DNA of 64,000 bases from Thalassolituus alkanivorans (GCF_020447205.1 NZ_JAJAEL010000037.1:236731-300730); one strand, 5' to 3'. Positions 49,801 through 59,717 are shown, numbered from the stretch's first letter. Translations and numbers: made by a program. Notes: generated by a model from the sequence alone, not told the origin.

Positions 49801-50300
49801 CCGCGTACGGCAAATTCACCATGCTCGTAAACGGTATCGACACAATGGTAACCGGCTGATTCAAGCTGCAGGCGGGTATTGTCAACGTCAAAGCGCTGGC
49901 CGATATCGAGGGCAAAACTCTGGCCCTGATAAAAGCTGGCCGGTGGCAGACGGTGCAGCAGGGTGGTGACCGGCAGAATCAGCACGCCCTGTTTCAGGTC
50001 GTGCAGGCGGCTTAAGGTGGCAATCCGCTGGGAGACGATGTCCTGATGCGGCGAGAACACATCGTACGGCAGAATTTCCCAGTCGGGGAAATGCAGTACG
50101 GTCAGGTCGCTGGCAAAAAAGCGGATTTCTTCTTCCAGTCGTAATGCACTGGCCGGATCGGCACTGATCACCAGCGTCAGCCCCTGTTGCTGGCTGGCCG
50201 CACTGGCGATGGCCAGAGCCTGGCTGGCGCCATGCAGATTCCCCCAGAAGCGCCGCTCGGCGGCTTTGGCGGGTAGTTCCGGATGGAATGGGCTGACCAT
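46836..50300 (-). CDS. mfd: Transcription-repair coupling factor
   Basis: Removes RNA polymerase stalled at DNA lesions and recruits UvrA. 1154 aa: UvrB-like N-terminal module, the RNA-polymerase-interacting domain (about 480-550, LEYAGNAKLYVPVSALHLI), RecG-like motor with Walker A VCGDVGFGKTEVAMRA, the DEEH box LLIIDEEHRFG and TRG motif region, and the C-terminal UvrA-interacting domain. Full length. First gene of mfd-csiV-reductase. Confidence 0.98.
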   Translation of the reverse strand: MVSPFHPELPAKAAERRFWGNLHGASQALAIASAASQQQGLTLVISADPASALRLEEEIRFFASDLTVLHFPDWEILPYDVFSPHQDIVSQRIATLSRLHDLKQGVLILPVTTLLHRLPPASFYQGQSFALDIGQRFDVDNTRLQLESAGYHCVDTVYEHGEFAVRGSIIDIFPMGQDTPFRIELFDDEIETLRTFDPENQRTLDKVESIRILPAREFPLNTGAIRTFKTRWFDFFEHDPKACPVYTDVSQGIAPAGIEYYLPLFFSEDLASFLDYLPRKTLVIHDARLEQAANQFRKDAEQRYESRRYDRLRPVLAPAQLFLSAEQLFSGLNEFPRIQWQADAPPERAGSQHFDTQVLSDISVDSRLEQPLQRLQTWLTDNKDQRVLFCAESAGRREALKELLGRIQLRPKDQDGWTDFITGSEPLGLIVGPLDDGVTVSDGQQTLSIITENQLFGQRIRQTRRRSKQKTDSELVIRDLSELQPGAPVVHLDHGVGRYQGLQTLEAGGQVNEFLVLEYAGNAKLYVPVSALHLIARYGGAEQGAAPLNKLGTDKWAQAKRKAAEKIRDTAAELLDIYARREARKGFAFSGPDEEYERFAAGFPFEETPDQQAAIDAVINDMCSPRPMDRLVCGDVGFGKTEVAMRAAFMAVQSGKQVAVLVPTTLLAQQHYQNFADRFAEWPVKVDVLSRFNSAKETQAALDRMLEGKTDIVVGTHKLLQKDVKFDHLGLLIIDEEHRFGVQQKERIKALRAEVDILTLTATPIPRTLNMAMASIRDLSIIATPPAKRLSVKTFVRQHDEPTIKEAVLREILRGGQVYYLHNEVKSIEKTARELSEAIPEARVVVAHGQMSERELERVMGDFYHKRFNVLVCTTIIETGIDVPSANTIIIERADKFGLAQLHQLRGRVGRSHHQAYAYLLTPPPKTLTKDAEKRLEAISAAQDLGAGFMLATHDLEIRGAGELLGEEQSGQIETIGFTLYMEMLEQAVKAMKSGKTPSADLSLNQGAEVNLHIPALIPQDYLPDVNSRLTLYKRIASARDDNELKELQVEMIDRFGLLPDAVKNLFRQTSLKLKLTPLGIAKLDAGEQSGRIEFAAETNINPFVLVKLVQSKSGTFKLEGGHTLRFNLNMTSIDQRFNQIDQVLTELQKDPNL

Positions 50301-50407
50301 TCAGGCTCCTCAGGCAGTCAAAAAATAAGCGCGCTAGTGTAACCAAAGGGCAGGGGGCTGTTAAGGAACCTCTGCATAATGGCCGCCGCCGGGAAATGCG
50401 CTCAGGT

Positions 50408-50436
50408 TTGTGCATTGTCTGACATACAGGCATAAT
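50408..50436 (+). promoter_or_regulatory. Candidate promoter of gap
   Basis: TTGTGC (50408-50413), 17 bases, CATAAT (50431-50436), with transcription expected near 50443 and gap starting at 50481. It lies in the divergent mfd/gap gap. Confidence 0.5.
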
Positions 50437-50480
50437 ATGCGCCCCGAATTTGCCCACTGATTTTTACGGAAGGTGAACCC

Positions 50481-51929
50481 GTGAGCCAAGACATGCGCGA
50501 AGCCTGTTTGCAGGACTGGATGGACCGTGAAGCCATCGCCGAATCTATGATTCCTCTGGTTGGTACTATGTACCGCAAGAAGAACGTTGTGACTTCCATC
50601 TATGGTCGTCCTGTTATCAACCGTTCTGTTATCGATCTGCTGAAAGCGCACCGTTTTGTGCGTCATATGGAAAAGCAGGAACTGTCTGTACACGACACTT
50701 TCCCGGTTCTGGCTGCGCTGAGTGAGCTGGATGTGGGCCGTGCCCATGTGGATATCGGTAAGCTGGCGGTTAAATTCCGCGCTGAAGGCAATGGTCGTGA
50801 CCTGAATACCTTCCTGCAGGATGAACTGGCTGACGTAATCGGCAAAGATCTGCCGGATGGCGAGAACCGTGATGTGGTTCTGTACGGCTTTGGCCGTATC
50901 GGTCGTCTGCTGGCCCGTATCTTGATTGAAAAATCCGGTGGCGGCCGTGGTCTGCGTCTGCGCGCTATCGTTGTGCGCCGCGGTAAAGGCGATGATCTGG
51001 TGAAGCGTGCTTCCCTGTTGCGTCGTGATTCTGTACACGGTACCTTCCGTGGCACCCTGACTGTGGATGCAGAAAATGAAGCGCTGATCGCCAACGGTAA
51101 CTTCATCAAGATCATTTACGCTGGCAACCCGGCTGAAATCGATTACACCCAGTACGGCATCAAAAACGCGCTGGTTATCGATAACACTGGTGTATGGCGT
51201 GACGAAGCTGGCCTGGCTCAGCACCTGCAGGCTAAAGGTACTGCCCGTGTACTGCTGACTGCACCTGGTAAAGGCGATCTGAAAAACATCGTATACGGCA
51301 TCAATCACGGTGATATCGAAGAGTCTGACAAAATTCTGTCTGCTGCTTCCTGTACCACCAATGCCATTACTCCGGTACTGAAAGTGATGGATGATGCTTA
51401 TGGCATCAACAGCGGTCACGTTGAGACCGTTCACTCCTACACCAATGACCAGAACCTGATCGACAACTACCACAGTGGTGATCGTCGTGGTCGTTCTGCG
51501 CCACTGAACATGGTTATTACCGAAACCGGCGCTGCGAAAGCCGTTGCCAAGGCGCTGCCTGCTCTGAAAGGCAAGCTGACCGGTAATGCGATCCGTGTAC
51601 CGACGCCAAACGTTTCTATGGCGATTCTGTCTCTGAACCTGAAGAAAGAAACCACGGTTGAAGAGCTGAACAACTACCTGCGTGAACAGTCTCTGCATTC
51701 TGCAGTGCAGAAACAGATCGACTGGGTGAACTCGCCTGAAGTGGTATCTACCGACTTCGTAGGTAACAGCCATGCCGGTATCGTGGACGCTAAAGCCACC
51801 ATCGTTAACGGTAACCACGTTAACCTGTATGTGTGGTACGACAACGAGTACGGCTACAGCCGTCAGGTTGTGCGTATTGCTCAGCAGGTGTGTGGCGTTG
51901 AGTATCCGACTTTCCCTAAAGTGGTGTAA
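50481..51929 (+). CDS. gap: Long-form glyceraldehyde-3-phosphate dehydrogenase
   Basis: A 482-aa GAPDH. The Rossmann motif GFGRIGR is at 136-142 and catalytic Cys is in AASCTTN, so the enzyme carries about 128 extra N-terminal residues (helical, starting SQDMREACLQDWMDREAIA) compared with the roughly 335-aa form. The same long type lies beside mfd in Pseudomonas (PA3001, from memory). It may serve gluconeogenesis beside an Entner-Doudoroff pathway. Sharp terminator after it. Confidence 0.94.
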   Translation: MSQDMREACLQDWMDREAIAESMIPLVGTMYRKKNVVTSIYGRPVINRSVIDLLKAHRFVRHMEKQELSVHDTFPVLAALSELDVGRAHVDIGKLAVKFRAEGNGRDLNTFLQDELADVIGKDLPDGENRDVVLYGFGRIGRLLARILIEKSGGGRGLRLRAIVVRRGKGDDLVKRASLLRRDSVHGTFRGTLTVDAENEALIANGNFIKIIYAGNPAEIDYTQYGIKNALVIDNTGVWRDEAGLAQHLQAKGTARVLLTAPGKGDLKNIVYGINHGDIEESDKILSAASCTTNAITPVLKVMDDAYGINSGHVETVHSYTNDQNLIDNYHSGDRRGRSAPLNMVITETGAAKAVAKALPALKGKLTGNAIRVPTPNVSMAILSLNLKKETTVEELNNYLREQSLHSAVQKQIDWVNSPEVVSTDFVGNSHAGIVDAKATIVNGNHVNLYVWYDNEYGYSRQVVRIAQQVCGVEYPTFPKVV

Positions 51930-51970
51930 GCCAGCTTTAGCCGGATTGTGCATTAAATGCTCAATAAAAG

Positions 51971-51999
51971 AAGCCGCTGCAATCGCAGCGGCTTTTTTA
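51971..51999 (+). terminator. Rho-independent terminator after gap
   Basis: AAGCCGCTGC (51971-51980) / GCAGCGGCTT (51985-51994), perfect 10-bp stem, AATC loop, then a T-run. Confidence 0.95.
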
Positions 52000-52263
52000 T
52001 TGGCTAAGCTTTAACCAGTTTTGCTGTGGCCGTACGGATAAGCCAAAAGGGGTAGTCAATTGCCGGGATGACCGGTGGATTAATCCGTTAGCGGTCATTA
52101 TACTTAGCGCGATTTTTAACTTGGAAAATGAGTCCAAGTACTTGTTTCCTGTGTAAAAAGTGATCGAACGTACCGCAACCTTGGTGAGAGAGGGGGTGTT
52201 GTGCGTCTTTTTTTGCACGCCGGGAGCAACGACCTTGGAAGCAACAGTGATTAGGCGAGGCGT
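52000..52263 (+). promoter_or_regulatory. nqr upstream region with inverted repeat
   Basis: A TATACT (52099-52104) may be the -10 box; no good -35 precedes it. Just after the implied start site comes the perfect inverted repeat ACTTGGA (52119-52125) / TCCAAGT (52133-52139), 7-base spacer. This could be an operator or a 5' RNA hairpin for the nqr operon. No gene lies in the rest of the region. Confidence 0.45.
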
Positions 52264-53598
52264 ATGATCAATATCAGGAAGGGTCTCGACTTACCAATCA
52301 CCGGAACTCCTGAACAAGTCATTTCTGCAGGGCGTGCCGTTACGCAAGTAGCTGTACTCGGAGCAGATTACGTTGGTATGAAGCCAACAATGGCAGTACA
52401 GGAAGGTGATCGAGTCAAGAAAGGCCAGGTGTTATTCACCGATAAAAAAACCGAAGGTGTTCAGTACACAGCTCCTGCTGCCGGCGTGGTAAAAGCCATT
52501 AACCGTGGCGAGCGTCGGGTATTCCAGTCCGTTGTTATCGATGTGGATGGCGCGGATGAAGAAACCTTCCAGAGTTATGCGCCGCAGCAGTTGTCATCGC
52601 TGTCTGCTGATGATGTTCAGGCGAATCTGGTGAATTCCGGATTGTGGACAGCACTGCGTACCCGTCCGTTTTCCCGCGTTCCTGCGCCGGGTTCACGTCC
52701 GCAGGCGGTTTTCGTCAATGCCATGGATACCAATCCACTGGCGGCGAACCCGGAGCTTGTGATTAATGAGCAGGCTGAAGCGTTCAAGAACGGTCTGACC
52801 GTGCTGAAGCAGCTGACTGAAGGTCCGTTGTTTGTCTGTAAAGCGCCGGGAGCCAATATCCCGACGGCTGGTGTTGAAACCACTGAAGAATTTGCCGGTC
52901 CGCACCCGGCAGGTCTGACCGGTACCCATATTCATACCCTGTTTGCCGTGAGTGCAGAGCGTGTGGTGTGGAGCATTGGTTATCAGGATGTGATTGCAGT
53001 GGGTCAGCTGTTTACCACCGGTAAACTGTACACTGACCGTGTGATCTCTCTGGCGGGTCCTCAGGTTAAGCAACCGCGTCTGGTCCGTACTCAGGTCGGT
53101 GCCAGTCTGGCACAGCTGACTGAGGGTGAGCTGGCCGATGGCGAGAACCGCATTATTTCCGGTTCTGTATTTGGTGGCCGTACCGCCACTGGCGAAAGTC
53201 AGTTCCTGGGTCGTTACCACAATCAGGTTTCCGTGCTGCGTGAAGGGCGTGAACGTCCGATGCTGCATTACCTGACCCCGGGTGCTAACCGCTTCTCCGT
53301 AATGCCTATCTACCTGTCCAAGTTGCTGAAGAAAACCTTTGCCTTCACCACCACGACCAATGGTTCTGAGCGTGCAATGGTACCGGTGGGCGCGTATGAG
53401 AAAATCATGCCGCTGGATATCCTGCCAACTCAGCTGCTGCGTGCGCTGATCGTTGAAGATATGGATACCGCCATCAATCTGGGCGCTCTGGAACTGGATG
53501 AAGAAGACCTGGCCCTGTGCAGCTTTGTTTGCCCGGGCAAATATGAATACGGTCCGATTCTGCGGAAAAATCTCACCCGAATTCAGGCGGAGGGTTAA
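52264..53598 (+). CDS. nqrA: Na+-NQR subunit A
   Basis: Peripheral cytoplasmic subunit of the Na+-translocating NADH:quinone reductase, 444 aa, associated with quinone binding. It starts [17 protein letters not shown] and holds the Rnf/Nqr A-type blocks [24 protein letters not shown] and [13 protein letters not shown]. First gene of nqrABCDEF; the next gene follows after 2 bases. Confidence 0.98.
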   Translation: MINIRKGLDLPITGTPEQVISAGRAVTQVAVLGADYVGMKPTMAVQEGDRVKKGQVLFTDKKTEGVQYTAPAAGVVKAINRGERRVFQSVVIDVDGADEETFQSYAPQQLSSLSADDVQANLVNSGLWTALRTRPFSRVPAPGSRPQAVFVNAMDTNPLAANPELVINEQAEAFKNGLTVLKQLTEGPLFVCKAPGANIPTAGVETTEEFAGPHPAGLTGTHIHTLFAVSAERVVWSIGYQDVIAVGQLFTTGKLYTDRVISLAGPQVKQPRLVRTQVGASLAQLTEGELADGENRIISGSVFGGRTATGESQFLGRYHNQVSVLREGRERPMLHYLTPGANRFSVMPIYLSKLLKKTFAFTTTTNGSERAMVPVGAYEKIMPLDILPTQLLRALIVEDMDTAINLGALELDEEDLALCSFVCPGKYEYGPILRKNLTRIQAEG

Positions 53599-53600
53599 TC

Positions 53601-54815
53601 ATGGGCTTGCGTAGTATGCTCGACAGCCTGGCACCCAAGTTTGAAAAGGGTGGCAAGTTTGAAAAAATGTATCCGCTGTATGAAGCGGTAGACACCGGTC
53701 TTTACTCACCACCAAACGTGACCAACAACACGGCTCACGTACGTGATGGTATCGACCTGAAGCGCATCATGATCACTGTGTGGTTGTGTACCTTCCCGGC
53801 TATGTTCTTTGGTATGTACAACATCGGTCTGCAGGCTAACGAAGCACTGGCTGCCGGTGCTGGTACTGCGATTGAAGGCTGGCGTGAAATGCTGATCGCT
53901 CTGCTGGGCGGCAGCGCTCATAACGCCGCCAGTATCTGGGACAACTTTGTCTTTGGTGCTGCCTACTTTCTTCCTGTGTATGCCGTTACCTTTATTGTTG
54001 GTGGCTTCTGGGAAGTGCTGTTCGCGACCATCCGCCGCCATGAAGTGAACGAAGGTTTCTTCGTTACTTCTGTACTCTTTGCTCTGACTCTGCCGCCAAG
54101 CATTCCGCTGTGGCAGGTGGCTCTGGGCATCAGTTTTGGTGTGGTGATCGGTAAGGAAATTTTCGGTGGTACCGGTAAAAACTTCCTTAACCCGGCGCTG
54201 ACCGGCCGTGCATTCCTGTTCTTCGCTTACCCGGCCAATATGTCCGGTAATGCGGTATGGACTGCAGCCGATGGTTTCAGCGGTGCGACCGCTCTGAGTA
54301 ACGCTGCAGAAGGTGGTGTGCAGAGCATCATCGACAACGGCGTCAGCTGGATGGATGCCTTTATCGGTACGATTCAGGGCTCTATGGGTGAAACCAGCAC
54401 ACTGGCGATTTTCATTGGTGGTGCTGTCCTGCTGGTGATGGGTATTGCCTCTGCGCGTATCGTTGCCGGTGTCATGATCGGTATGGTTGCCACCACGCTG
54501 CTGCTGAACGCTGTTGGTTCTGATACTAACCCGATGTTTGCACTGCCATGGTACTGGCATCTGGTTCTGGGTGGTTTTGCCTTCGGTATGATCTTTATGG
54601 CGACCGATCCGGTATCGGCTTCCATGACCAATAAAGGTAAGTGGTTCTTTGGTGCTCTGATCGGCTTTATGGTGGTAATGATCCGTGTGGTTAACCCGGC
54701 ATTCCCTGAAGGCATGATGCTGGCGATTCTGTTTGCCAACCTGTTTGCACCTTTGATTGACCACTTCGTGGTTCAGGCAAATATTAAGCGGAGGACTGCC
54801 CGTGTCAGCCAATAA
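53601..54815 (+). CDS. nqrB: Na+-NQR subunit B
   Basis: Integral membrane subunit, 404 aa, about ten hydrophobic helices. The covalent-FMN motif SGATALS is seen in [12 protein letters not shown], where Thr carries FMN in known enzymes. It contains part of the sodium path and a riboflavin site in the Vibrio enzyme. The end overlaps nqrC by 14 bases. Confidence 0.98.
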   Translation: MGLRSMLDSLAPKFEKGGKFEKMYPLYEAVDTGLYSPPNVTNNTAHVRDGIDLKRIMITVWLCTFPAMFFGMYNIGLQANEALAAGAGTAIEGWREMLIALLGGSAHNAASIWDNFVFGAAYFLPVYAVTFIVGGFWEVLFATIRRHEVNEGFFVTSVLFALTLPPSIPLWQVALGISFGVVIGKEIFGGTGKNFLNPALTGRAFLFFAYPANMSGNAVWTAADGFSGATALSNAAEGGVQSIIDNGVSWMDAFIGTIQGSMGETSTLAIFIGGAVLLVMGIASARIVAGVMIGMVATTLLLNAVGSDTNPMFALPWYWHLVLGGFAFGMIFMATDPVSASMTNKGKWFFGALIGFMVVMIRVVNPAFPEGMMLAILFANLFAPLIDHFVVQANIKRRTARVSQ

Positions 54816-55599
54816 TGACAGCATTCAGAAGACCCTGGTGGTCGCCATTCTGCTGTGTCTGGTGTGTTCCGTTATCGTAGCCGGGGCTGCGGTCGGACTG
54901 CGTCAGAAGCAGAACGAAAACAAAGCCAATGACAAGAAAGCCGCAGTACTGCAGGCGGCTGGCCTGTATCAGGCTGACGTGCCTGTTGCTGAACAGTTCA
55001 AACAGGTCACAACCCGTATTGTGAATCTGGAAGCCGGTCGTTTTGCGACCGAGTCTGAGCTGGATGAAATCCGTGCCGCTAACCTGAATCCGGATAACTT
55101 CGATCAGCGTAAGTCTTCCAAACTGCCTGCGCTGTCACGCAAGCTGTCTGGTGCTGAAGACAAGCCAAGTATCAAGCGTCTGGAGAAATACGCTGCGGTT
55201 TACATGGTTGAGAAAAACGGCACGATCGACACTCTGGTTCTGCCGGTCCATGGCTACGGTCTGTGGTCGACCCTGTATGGCTTTATCGCTCTTGAGGGCG
55301 ATATGGAAACCATCGCTGGTCTCGGTTTCTACGCTCATGCAGAAACTCCGGGCCTGGGTGGTGAAGTCGACAATCCGAAGTGGAAAGGCATGTGGATTGG
55401 TAAAAAACTGCATAACGCCAAAGGCGAGCTTGCTATCACTGTTGTGAAAGGTAGTGCGGCCGAAGGCAACCTGAACCAGGTCGATGGTCTGTCCGGTGCG
55501 ACTCTGACCAGTCGCGGTGTCGATAATCTGGTGAAATTCTGGGTTGGCGATATGGCGTTCGGCAAACTGCTGACTCAACTGAAAGGACAGGGGGCTTAA
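54802..55599 (+). CDS. nqrC: Na+-NQR subunit C
   Basis: Single-span subunit, 265 aa, with the second covalent FMN. The membrane helix is near residues 12-33, and the FMN-attachment motif SGATLTS ([10 protein letters not shown]) is near the C-terminus. GTG 54802 is used as start because GGAGG lies upstream and the helix then has a normal distance from the N-terminus; the longer frame overlaps nqrB heavily. Confidence 0.97.
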   Translation: MSANNDSIQKTLVVAILLCLVCSVIVAGAAVGLRQKQNENKANDKKAAVLQAAGLYQADVPVAEQFKQVTTRIVNLEAGRFATESELDEIRAANLNPDNFDQRKSSKLPALSRKLSGAEDKPSIKRLEKYAAVYMVEKNGTIDTLVLPVHGYGLWSTLYGFIALEGDMETIAGLGFYAHAETPGLGGEVDNPKWKGMWIGKKLHNAKGELAITVVKGSAAEGNLNQVDGLSGATLTSRGVDNLVKFWVGDMAFGKLLTQLKGQGA

Positions 55600-55600
55600 T

Positions 55601-56263
55601 ATGTCTGATATGAAAAATGTCCTGCTGGACCCGTTGTTTAATAAAAACCCGATTGCTGTGCAGATTCTGGGTGTGTGTTCTGCGCTGGCAGTAACCACCA
55701 GTCTGCAGGTTACGCTGGTGATGTGTATTGCACTGACCTCGGTAACTGCATTTTCGAACTTTGGTATCGCCCTGATCCGTAACCATATCCCGAACAATAT
55801 CCGTATCATCGTGCAGATGATCATTATTGCCTCGCTGGTTATTGTGGTGGATCAGATCCTCAAGGCGTATGCCTATGACATCAGCAAGCAGCTGTCGGTA
55901 TTCGTTGGTCTGATCATCACCAACTGTATCGTAATGGGCCGCGCTGAAGCCTTTGCCATGAAAAATGGTCCGGTGCTGAGCTTCTTCGATGGTATCGGTA
56001 ACGGTCTGGGTTACTCGGTCGTGCTGATCACCGTTGGTACCATCCGTGAACTGTTTGGCGCCGGTAAACTGCTGGGCTTCGAAATTCTGCCGCTGATTCA
56101 GGATGGCGGCTGGTACCAGTCTAACGGTCTGCTGCTGCTGCCACCGTCAGCGTTTTTCATTATCGGTCTGTTTATCTGGGTACTGCGTACCTGGAAGAAA
56201 GATCAGGTGGAAACCGCAGAGTTCAAAATTCTGCCTAACACTGAGCATTCCGGAGGCCATTAA
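55601..56263 (+). CDS. nqrD: Na+-NQR subunit D
   Basis: Six-helix membrane subunit, 220 aa, paralogue of NqrE. The half-helix motif [13 protein letters not shown] carries the Cys thought to bind an intramembrane iron-sulfur cluster with NqrE. It begins 2 bases after nqrC and shares a base with the nqrE start. Confidence 0.98.
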   Translation: MSDMKNVLLDPLFNKNPIAVQILGVCSALAVTTSLQVTLVMCIALTSVTAFSNFGIALIRNHIPNNIRIIVQMIIIASLVIVVDQILKAYAYDISKQLSVFVGLIITNCIVMGRAEAFAMKNGPVLSFFDGIGNGLGYSVVLITVGTIRELFGAGKLLGFEILPLIQDGGWYQSNGLLLLPPSAFFIIGLFIWVLRTWKKDQVETAEFKILPNTEHSGGH

Positions 56264-56877
56264 TGGAACACTATATCAGTCTGTTCGTTAAGGCGGTCTT
56301 TGTTGAGAACATGGCGTTAGCCTTCTTCCTCGGCATGTGTACCTTCCTGGCGATTTCGAAAAAAATCCAGACCGCTATCGGCCTGGGTGTAGCGGTTATC
56401 GTGGTATTGGCGATCACTGTACCGGTTAACAACCTGATTTACGGTCTGCTGCTGAAAGAAGGCGCGCTGACCTGGATCAGCCCGGATTTCGCTACTGTCG
56501 ATCTGAGCTTCTTAGGCCTGCTGACCTATATCGGTGTGATTGCGGCGATGGTACAGATTCTGGAAATGGTACTCGATAAGTACGTTCCGTCGCTGTACAA
56601 CGCTCTGGGTGTGTTCCTGCCACTGATCACCGTTAACTGCGCCATTATGGGTGCGGTGCTGTTCATGGTTGAGCGTGACTACACCTTTGGTGAGAGTGCG
56701 GTATACGGTGTTGGTGCAGGTCTGGGCTGGGCCCTGGCGATTACTGCACTGGCCGGTATTCGTGAAAAGCTGAAATACAGTGACGTTCCTGCAGGTCTGC
56801 AGGGACTGGGCATCACCTTTATGACCGTTGGTCTGATGTCGCTGGGTTTCATGTCATTCTCTGGCGTGTCACTGTAA
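56263..56877 (+). CDS. nqrE: Na+-NQR subunit E
   Basis: Six-helix membrane subunit, 204 aa, inverted-topology partner of NqrD, with the equivalent Cys motif [12 protein letters not shown]. The ATG overlaps the last base of the nqrD stop codon. Confidence 0.98.
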   Translation: MEHYISLFVKAVFVENMALAFFLGMCTFLAISKKIQTAIGLGVAVIVVLAITVPVNNLIYGLLLKEGALTWISPDFATVDLSFLGLLTYIGVIAAMVQILEMVLDKYVPSLYNALGVFLPLITVNCAIMGAVLFMVERDYTFGESAVYGVGAGLGWALAITALAGIREKLKYSDVPAGLQGLGITFMTVGLMSLGFMSFSGVSL

Positions 56878-56889
56878 GGAGTCGGTATT

Positions 56890-58113
56890 TTGGATATTGA
56901 AATCATCCTCGGCGTTGTGATGTTTACCGTGATTGTATTGTCACTGGTATTCATCATTCTCGGCGCCCGTGCCAAGCTGGTCAGCTCTGGTAACGTAAAA
57001 ATTCTGATCAATGGCGAGAAAACCATTGAAACGGAAGCCGGTGGTAAGCTGCTGCAAACCCTGGCTGCCAACAATATTTTCCTGTCCTCTGCCTGTGGTG
57101 GTGGCGGTACCTGTGCCCAGTGTAAGTGTGTGATTAAAAGCGGTGGTGGTGAAATGCTGCCAACGGAAGAGTCCCACTTCACTAAAGGTGAGGCCCGCGA
57201 AGGCTGGCGTCTGTCTTGTCAGGCACCGGTTAAGCAGGACATGGTGATTGAAGTTCCGGAAGAAGTGTTCGGCGTTAAGAAATGGGAAACCACCGTGGTT
57301 TCCAACCCTAACGTGGCAACCTTTATTAAAGAACTGACCCTGAAGCTGCCGGAAGGCGAAAGCGTAGACTTCCGTGCTGGTGGTTACGTTCAGCTGGAAT
57401 GTCCTCCGTATGAAATCAATTTCTCTGATTTCGACATTCAGGAAGAATACCGTGGTGACTGGGAACGCTTTGGCTTCTTTGATCTGAAAGCGGTCAATAA
57501 AGAAGACACCATCCGTGCTTACTCCATGGCTAACTACCCGGAAGAGCGTGGTCTGGTGAAATTTAATATCCGTATTGCGACCCCACCTCCGGGCAGCAAG
57601 GGTATTAATCCGGGCATCATGTCTTCTTATGTCTTCAACCTGAAACCAGGTGACAAAGTAACCGTATACGGTCCGTTTGGTGAGTTCTTTGCCAAAGACA
57701 CCGATGCCGAAATGGTGTTTATCGGTGGTGGTGCTGGTATGGCGCCGATGCGTTCACACATCTTCGATCAGCTGAAGCGTCTGGGTTCCAAGCGTAAGAT
57801 CAGCTTCTGGTACGGTGCGCGTTCATTGCGTGAACTGTTCTATCAGGATGAATACGATCAGCTGGCGGCCGAGAACGATAACTTCGAATGGCATGTGGCT
57901 ATGTCTGACCCGCAGCCTGAAGATAACTGGACAGGCCTGACCGGCTTTATCCATAACGTGCTGTACGAACAGTATCTGCGTGACCATCCGGCACCGGAAG
58001 ACTGTGAGTTCTACATGTGTGGGCCTCCAATCATGAACCAGTCCGTGATCAACATGCTGCTGAGTCTGGGTGTTGAACCGGAAAATATCATGCTCGATGA
58101 TTTCGGTGGCTGA
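56890..58113 (+). CDS. nqrF: Na+-NQR subunit F (NADH-oxidising)
   Basis: Entry subunit, 407 aa: one N-terminal helix (about 4-25), a 2Fe-2S ferredoxin domain with Cys69, Cys75, Cys78 and Cys110, then FAD-binding (RAYSMANYP) and NADH-binding ([12 protein letters not shown]) domains. It starts with TTG 56890 behind AAGGAG. Neither apbE (the FMN transferase) nor nqrM (assembly) follows, although both usually do. Confidence 0.97.
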   Translation: MDIEIILGVVMFTVIVLSLVFIILGARAKLVSSGNVKILINGEKTIETEAGGKLLQTLAANNIFLSSACGGGGTCAQCKCVIKSGGGEMLPTEESHFTKGEAREGWRLSCQAPVKQDMVIEVPEEVFGVKKWETTVVSNPNVATFIKELTLKLPEGESVDFRAGGYVQLECPPYEINFSDFDIQEEYRGDWERFGFFDLKAVNKEDTIRAYSMANYPEERGLVKFNIRIATPPPGSKGINPGIMSSYVFNLKPGDKVTVYGPFGEFFAKDTDAEMVFIGGGAGMAPMRSHIFDQLKRLGSKRKISFWYGARSLRELFYQDEYDQLAAENDNFEWHVAMSDPQPEDNWTGLTGFIHNVLYEQYLRDHPAPEDCEFYMCGPPIMNQSVINMLLSLGVEPENIMLDDFGG

Positions 58114-58128
58114 TCACCGGAACTCTGA

Positions 58129-58155
58129 AAAACCGCGCACTGCGCGGTTTTTTTA
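58129..58155 (+). terminator. Rho-independent terminator of the nqr operon
   Basis: AACCGCGC (58131-58138) / GCGCGGTT (58142-58149), 3-base loop, followed by a T-run. Confidence 0.93.
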
Positions 58156-58445
58156 TGCCTCTGGGAAGCAGGGCGTACAGATAGTGGCTCCTATAAGTAT
58201 TTTTACTTTCACTTGTTCCTGATAGTAAATAATCTGAGGCTTGATTTTTATGGGACGCCAGTCCCTCTGCGCTTATGCTCCGTTTGCCGGGAATTCTGTA
58301 CAGAAAACAGACAGACGGGATGATTTAGCGCAAGCCTTTACGTTCGCTGCGGTGCCGGAATAGCTACAATCAGGTATCATGTCACACAGATTTAACAGCC
58401 GGTCTGTATTCCGTGTTGTCTGTATATCCATAAAGAAAGAGCCTT
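58156..58445 (+). other. Upstream region of the desaturase gene
   Basis: No gene seen. It has a perfect 12-bp palindrome TTCTGTACAGAA (58294-58305), a possible operator, and TACAAT (58365-58370) as a candidate -10 with only a weak -35. The palindrome was compared mentally with LexA and fatty-acid-regulator sites and does not fit them. Confidence 0.4.
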
Positions 58446-59585
58446 ATGAGCGATACCAATAATAAAGAAGTTGCCCCCATAAACTGGGTTCCTGCCATTA
58501 TGTTCTCCGTAACGGGACTGGCCGCACTGACACTCGTGCCCTGGTACGGGATCACCTATGGCTACACGCTGGCAGCGCTGGTGTTTTATATCCTGCTGAC
58601 TTCGGCAACTGAGCTTGCCATTACTGCGGGTTATCACCGTTTGTGGTCACACAATGCTTATGAAGCCCATTGGAGCCTGCGTCTCTGGTACGCGCTGTTC
58701 GGAGCCATGGCGCTGCAGAACACTATTCTGCACTGGAGTTCCGGCCACCGGGTTCACCATCGTCACGTTGATGATGTCGAGCTGGACCCATATTCCGCCA
58801 GACGTGGTCTGTGGTTTTCTCATATGGGCTGGATGGTTCGTCAGTATAAAAGCGGTGTAGTGAATTTCGACAACGTTAAAAACCTGATGAAAGATCCGAT
58901 TGTGATGTGGCAATACAAGTACTACATCCCGATCGCCCTGGGCATGAATATTGGTATTCCGGTTGCCCTGGGTCTGATTTTTGATGATCTCTGGGGCATG
59001 ATCCTGCTGGCCGGTGTACTGCGCATTGTGACCACACACCACTTTACCTTCTTTATTAATTCCATCGCGCACAAGTGGGGCTCACAGCCCTATACCGATG
59101 AAAACACTGCCCGCGATAATCATTTCTTTGCCTTTCTGACCTTTGGTGAGGGTTACCATAACTATCACCATATCTTTCAGACCGATTACCGTAATGGCAT
59201 CAAATGGTGGCAGTGGGATCCGACAAAATGGCTGATCAAAAGCTGCTCTATGCTTGGGCTGGCGAAAAATCTGCGTGTAGTTCCGGATTTTAAAATTCAG
59301 CGTGCCAAACTGAAAATGCAGTTTAAGCGTGCTCAGGAGCGTCTGGCGAAATCGAAAAATTCCGACAAGTGGTCGCACCTGCTGGAAAAAGAATACGAAG
59401 AATTTAAAGTGATGCTGGCCGAATGGACTGAACTGCAGTCAGAAAAGTATCAGGAAACCCGTCGCCATTTGCAGGAAAAATGGGAGAAGGCAGCTCTGCA
59501 TACGCGTTACAAAGAGTTGGAATACTCGCTGAAAATGCAGCAGAAGCGTCTGAAGTTATTGACGGCACAATTTACCACCGGTTAA
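58446..59585 (+). CDS. Fatty acyl-CoA desaturase with C-terminal coiled coil
   Basis: Membrane di-iron desaturase, 379 aa, introducing a double bond (probably delta-9) into acyl chains. Histidine boxes: HRLWSH (64-69), HRVHH (101-105) and HNYHH near 238, with four hydrophobic spans. After about residue 285 a highly charged helical tail of some 90 residues (KIQRAKLKMQFKRAQERLAK onward) is predicted to form a coiled coil; standard bacterial enzymes lack this or have a shorter tail. Own transcription unit with strong terminator. Confidence 0.92.
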   Translation: MSDTNNKEVAPINWVPAIMFSVTGLAALTLVPWYGITYGYTLAALVFYILLTSATELAITAGYHRLWSHNAYEAHWSLRLWYALFGAMALQNTILHWSSGHRVHHRHVDDVELDPYSARRGLWFSHMGWMVRQYKSGVVNFDNVKNLMKDPIVMWQYKYYIPIALGMNIGIPVALGLIFDDLWGMILLAGVLRIVTTHHFTFFINSIAHKWGSQPYTDENTARDNHFFAFLTFGEGYHNYHHIFQTDYRNGIKWWQWDPTKWLIKSCSMLGLAKNLRVVPDFKIQRAKLKMQFKRAQERLAKSKNSDKWSHLLEKEYEEFKVMLAEWTELQSEKYQETRRHLQEKWEKAALHTRYKELEYSLKMQQKRLKLLTAQFTTG

Positions 59586-59629
59586 TTTTTTGACGCAATC
59601 CGTAGCGGATTAAAGGCTGTATTGTGACG

Positions 59630-59662
59630 AACCCTGCAGGTTTAAACTTGCAGGGTTTTTTA
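59630..59662 (+). terminator. Rho-independent terminator after desaturase
   Basis: AACCCTGCAGGTTTAAAC (59630-59647) folds back on TTGCAGGGTT (59648-59657); apart from one G-T pair the 28 bases are fully self-complementary. A T-run follows. Confidence 0.92.
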
Positions 59663-59717
59663 TTGCCCCTTAATCACTGAAAATATATTTATCAGTAATT
59701 TGAATGGTCAATAGAAA

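Noticed and set aside
50361-51953. 530-codon open frame opposite gap
   Set aside because: It mirrors the strongly conserved gap gene on the other strand, has low-complexity composition and no recognisable domain; a by-product of codon bias.
53706-54824. 372-codon open frame opposite nqrB
   Set aside because: Antisense shadow of nqrB; His/Thr/Gln-rich and without family similarity.
58294-58310. LexA-like reading of CTGTACAGAAAACAG upstream of the desaturase
   Set aside because: Spacing between CTGT and ACAG is one base too short for an SOS box.
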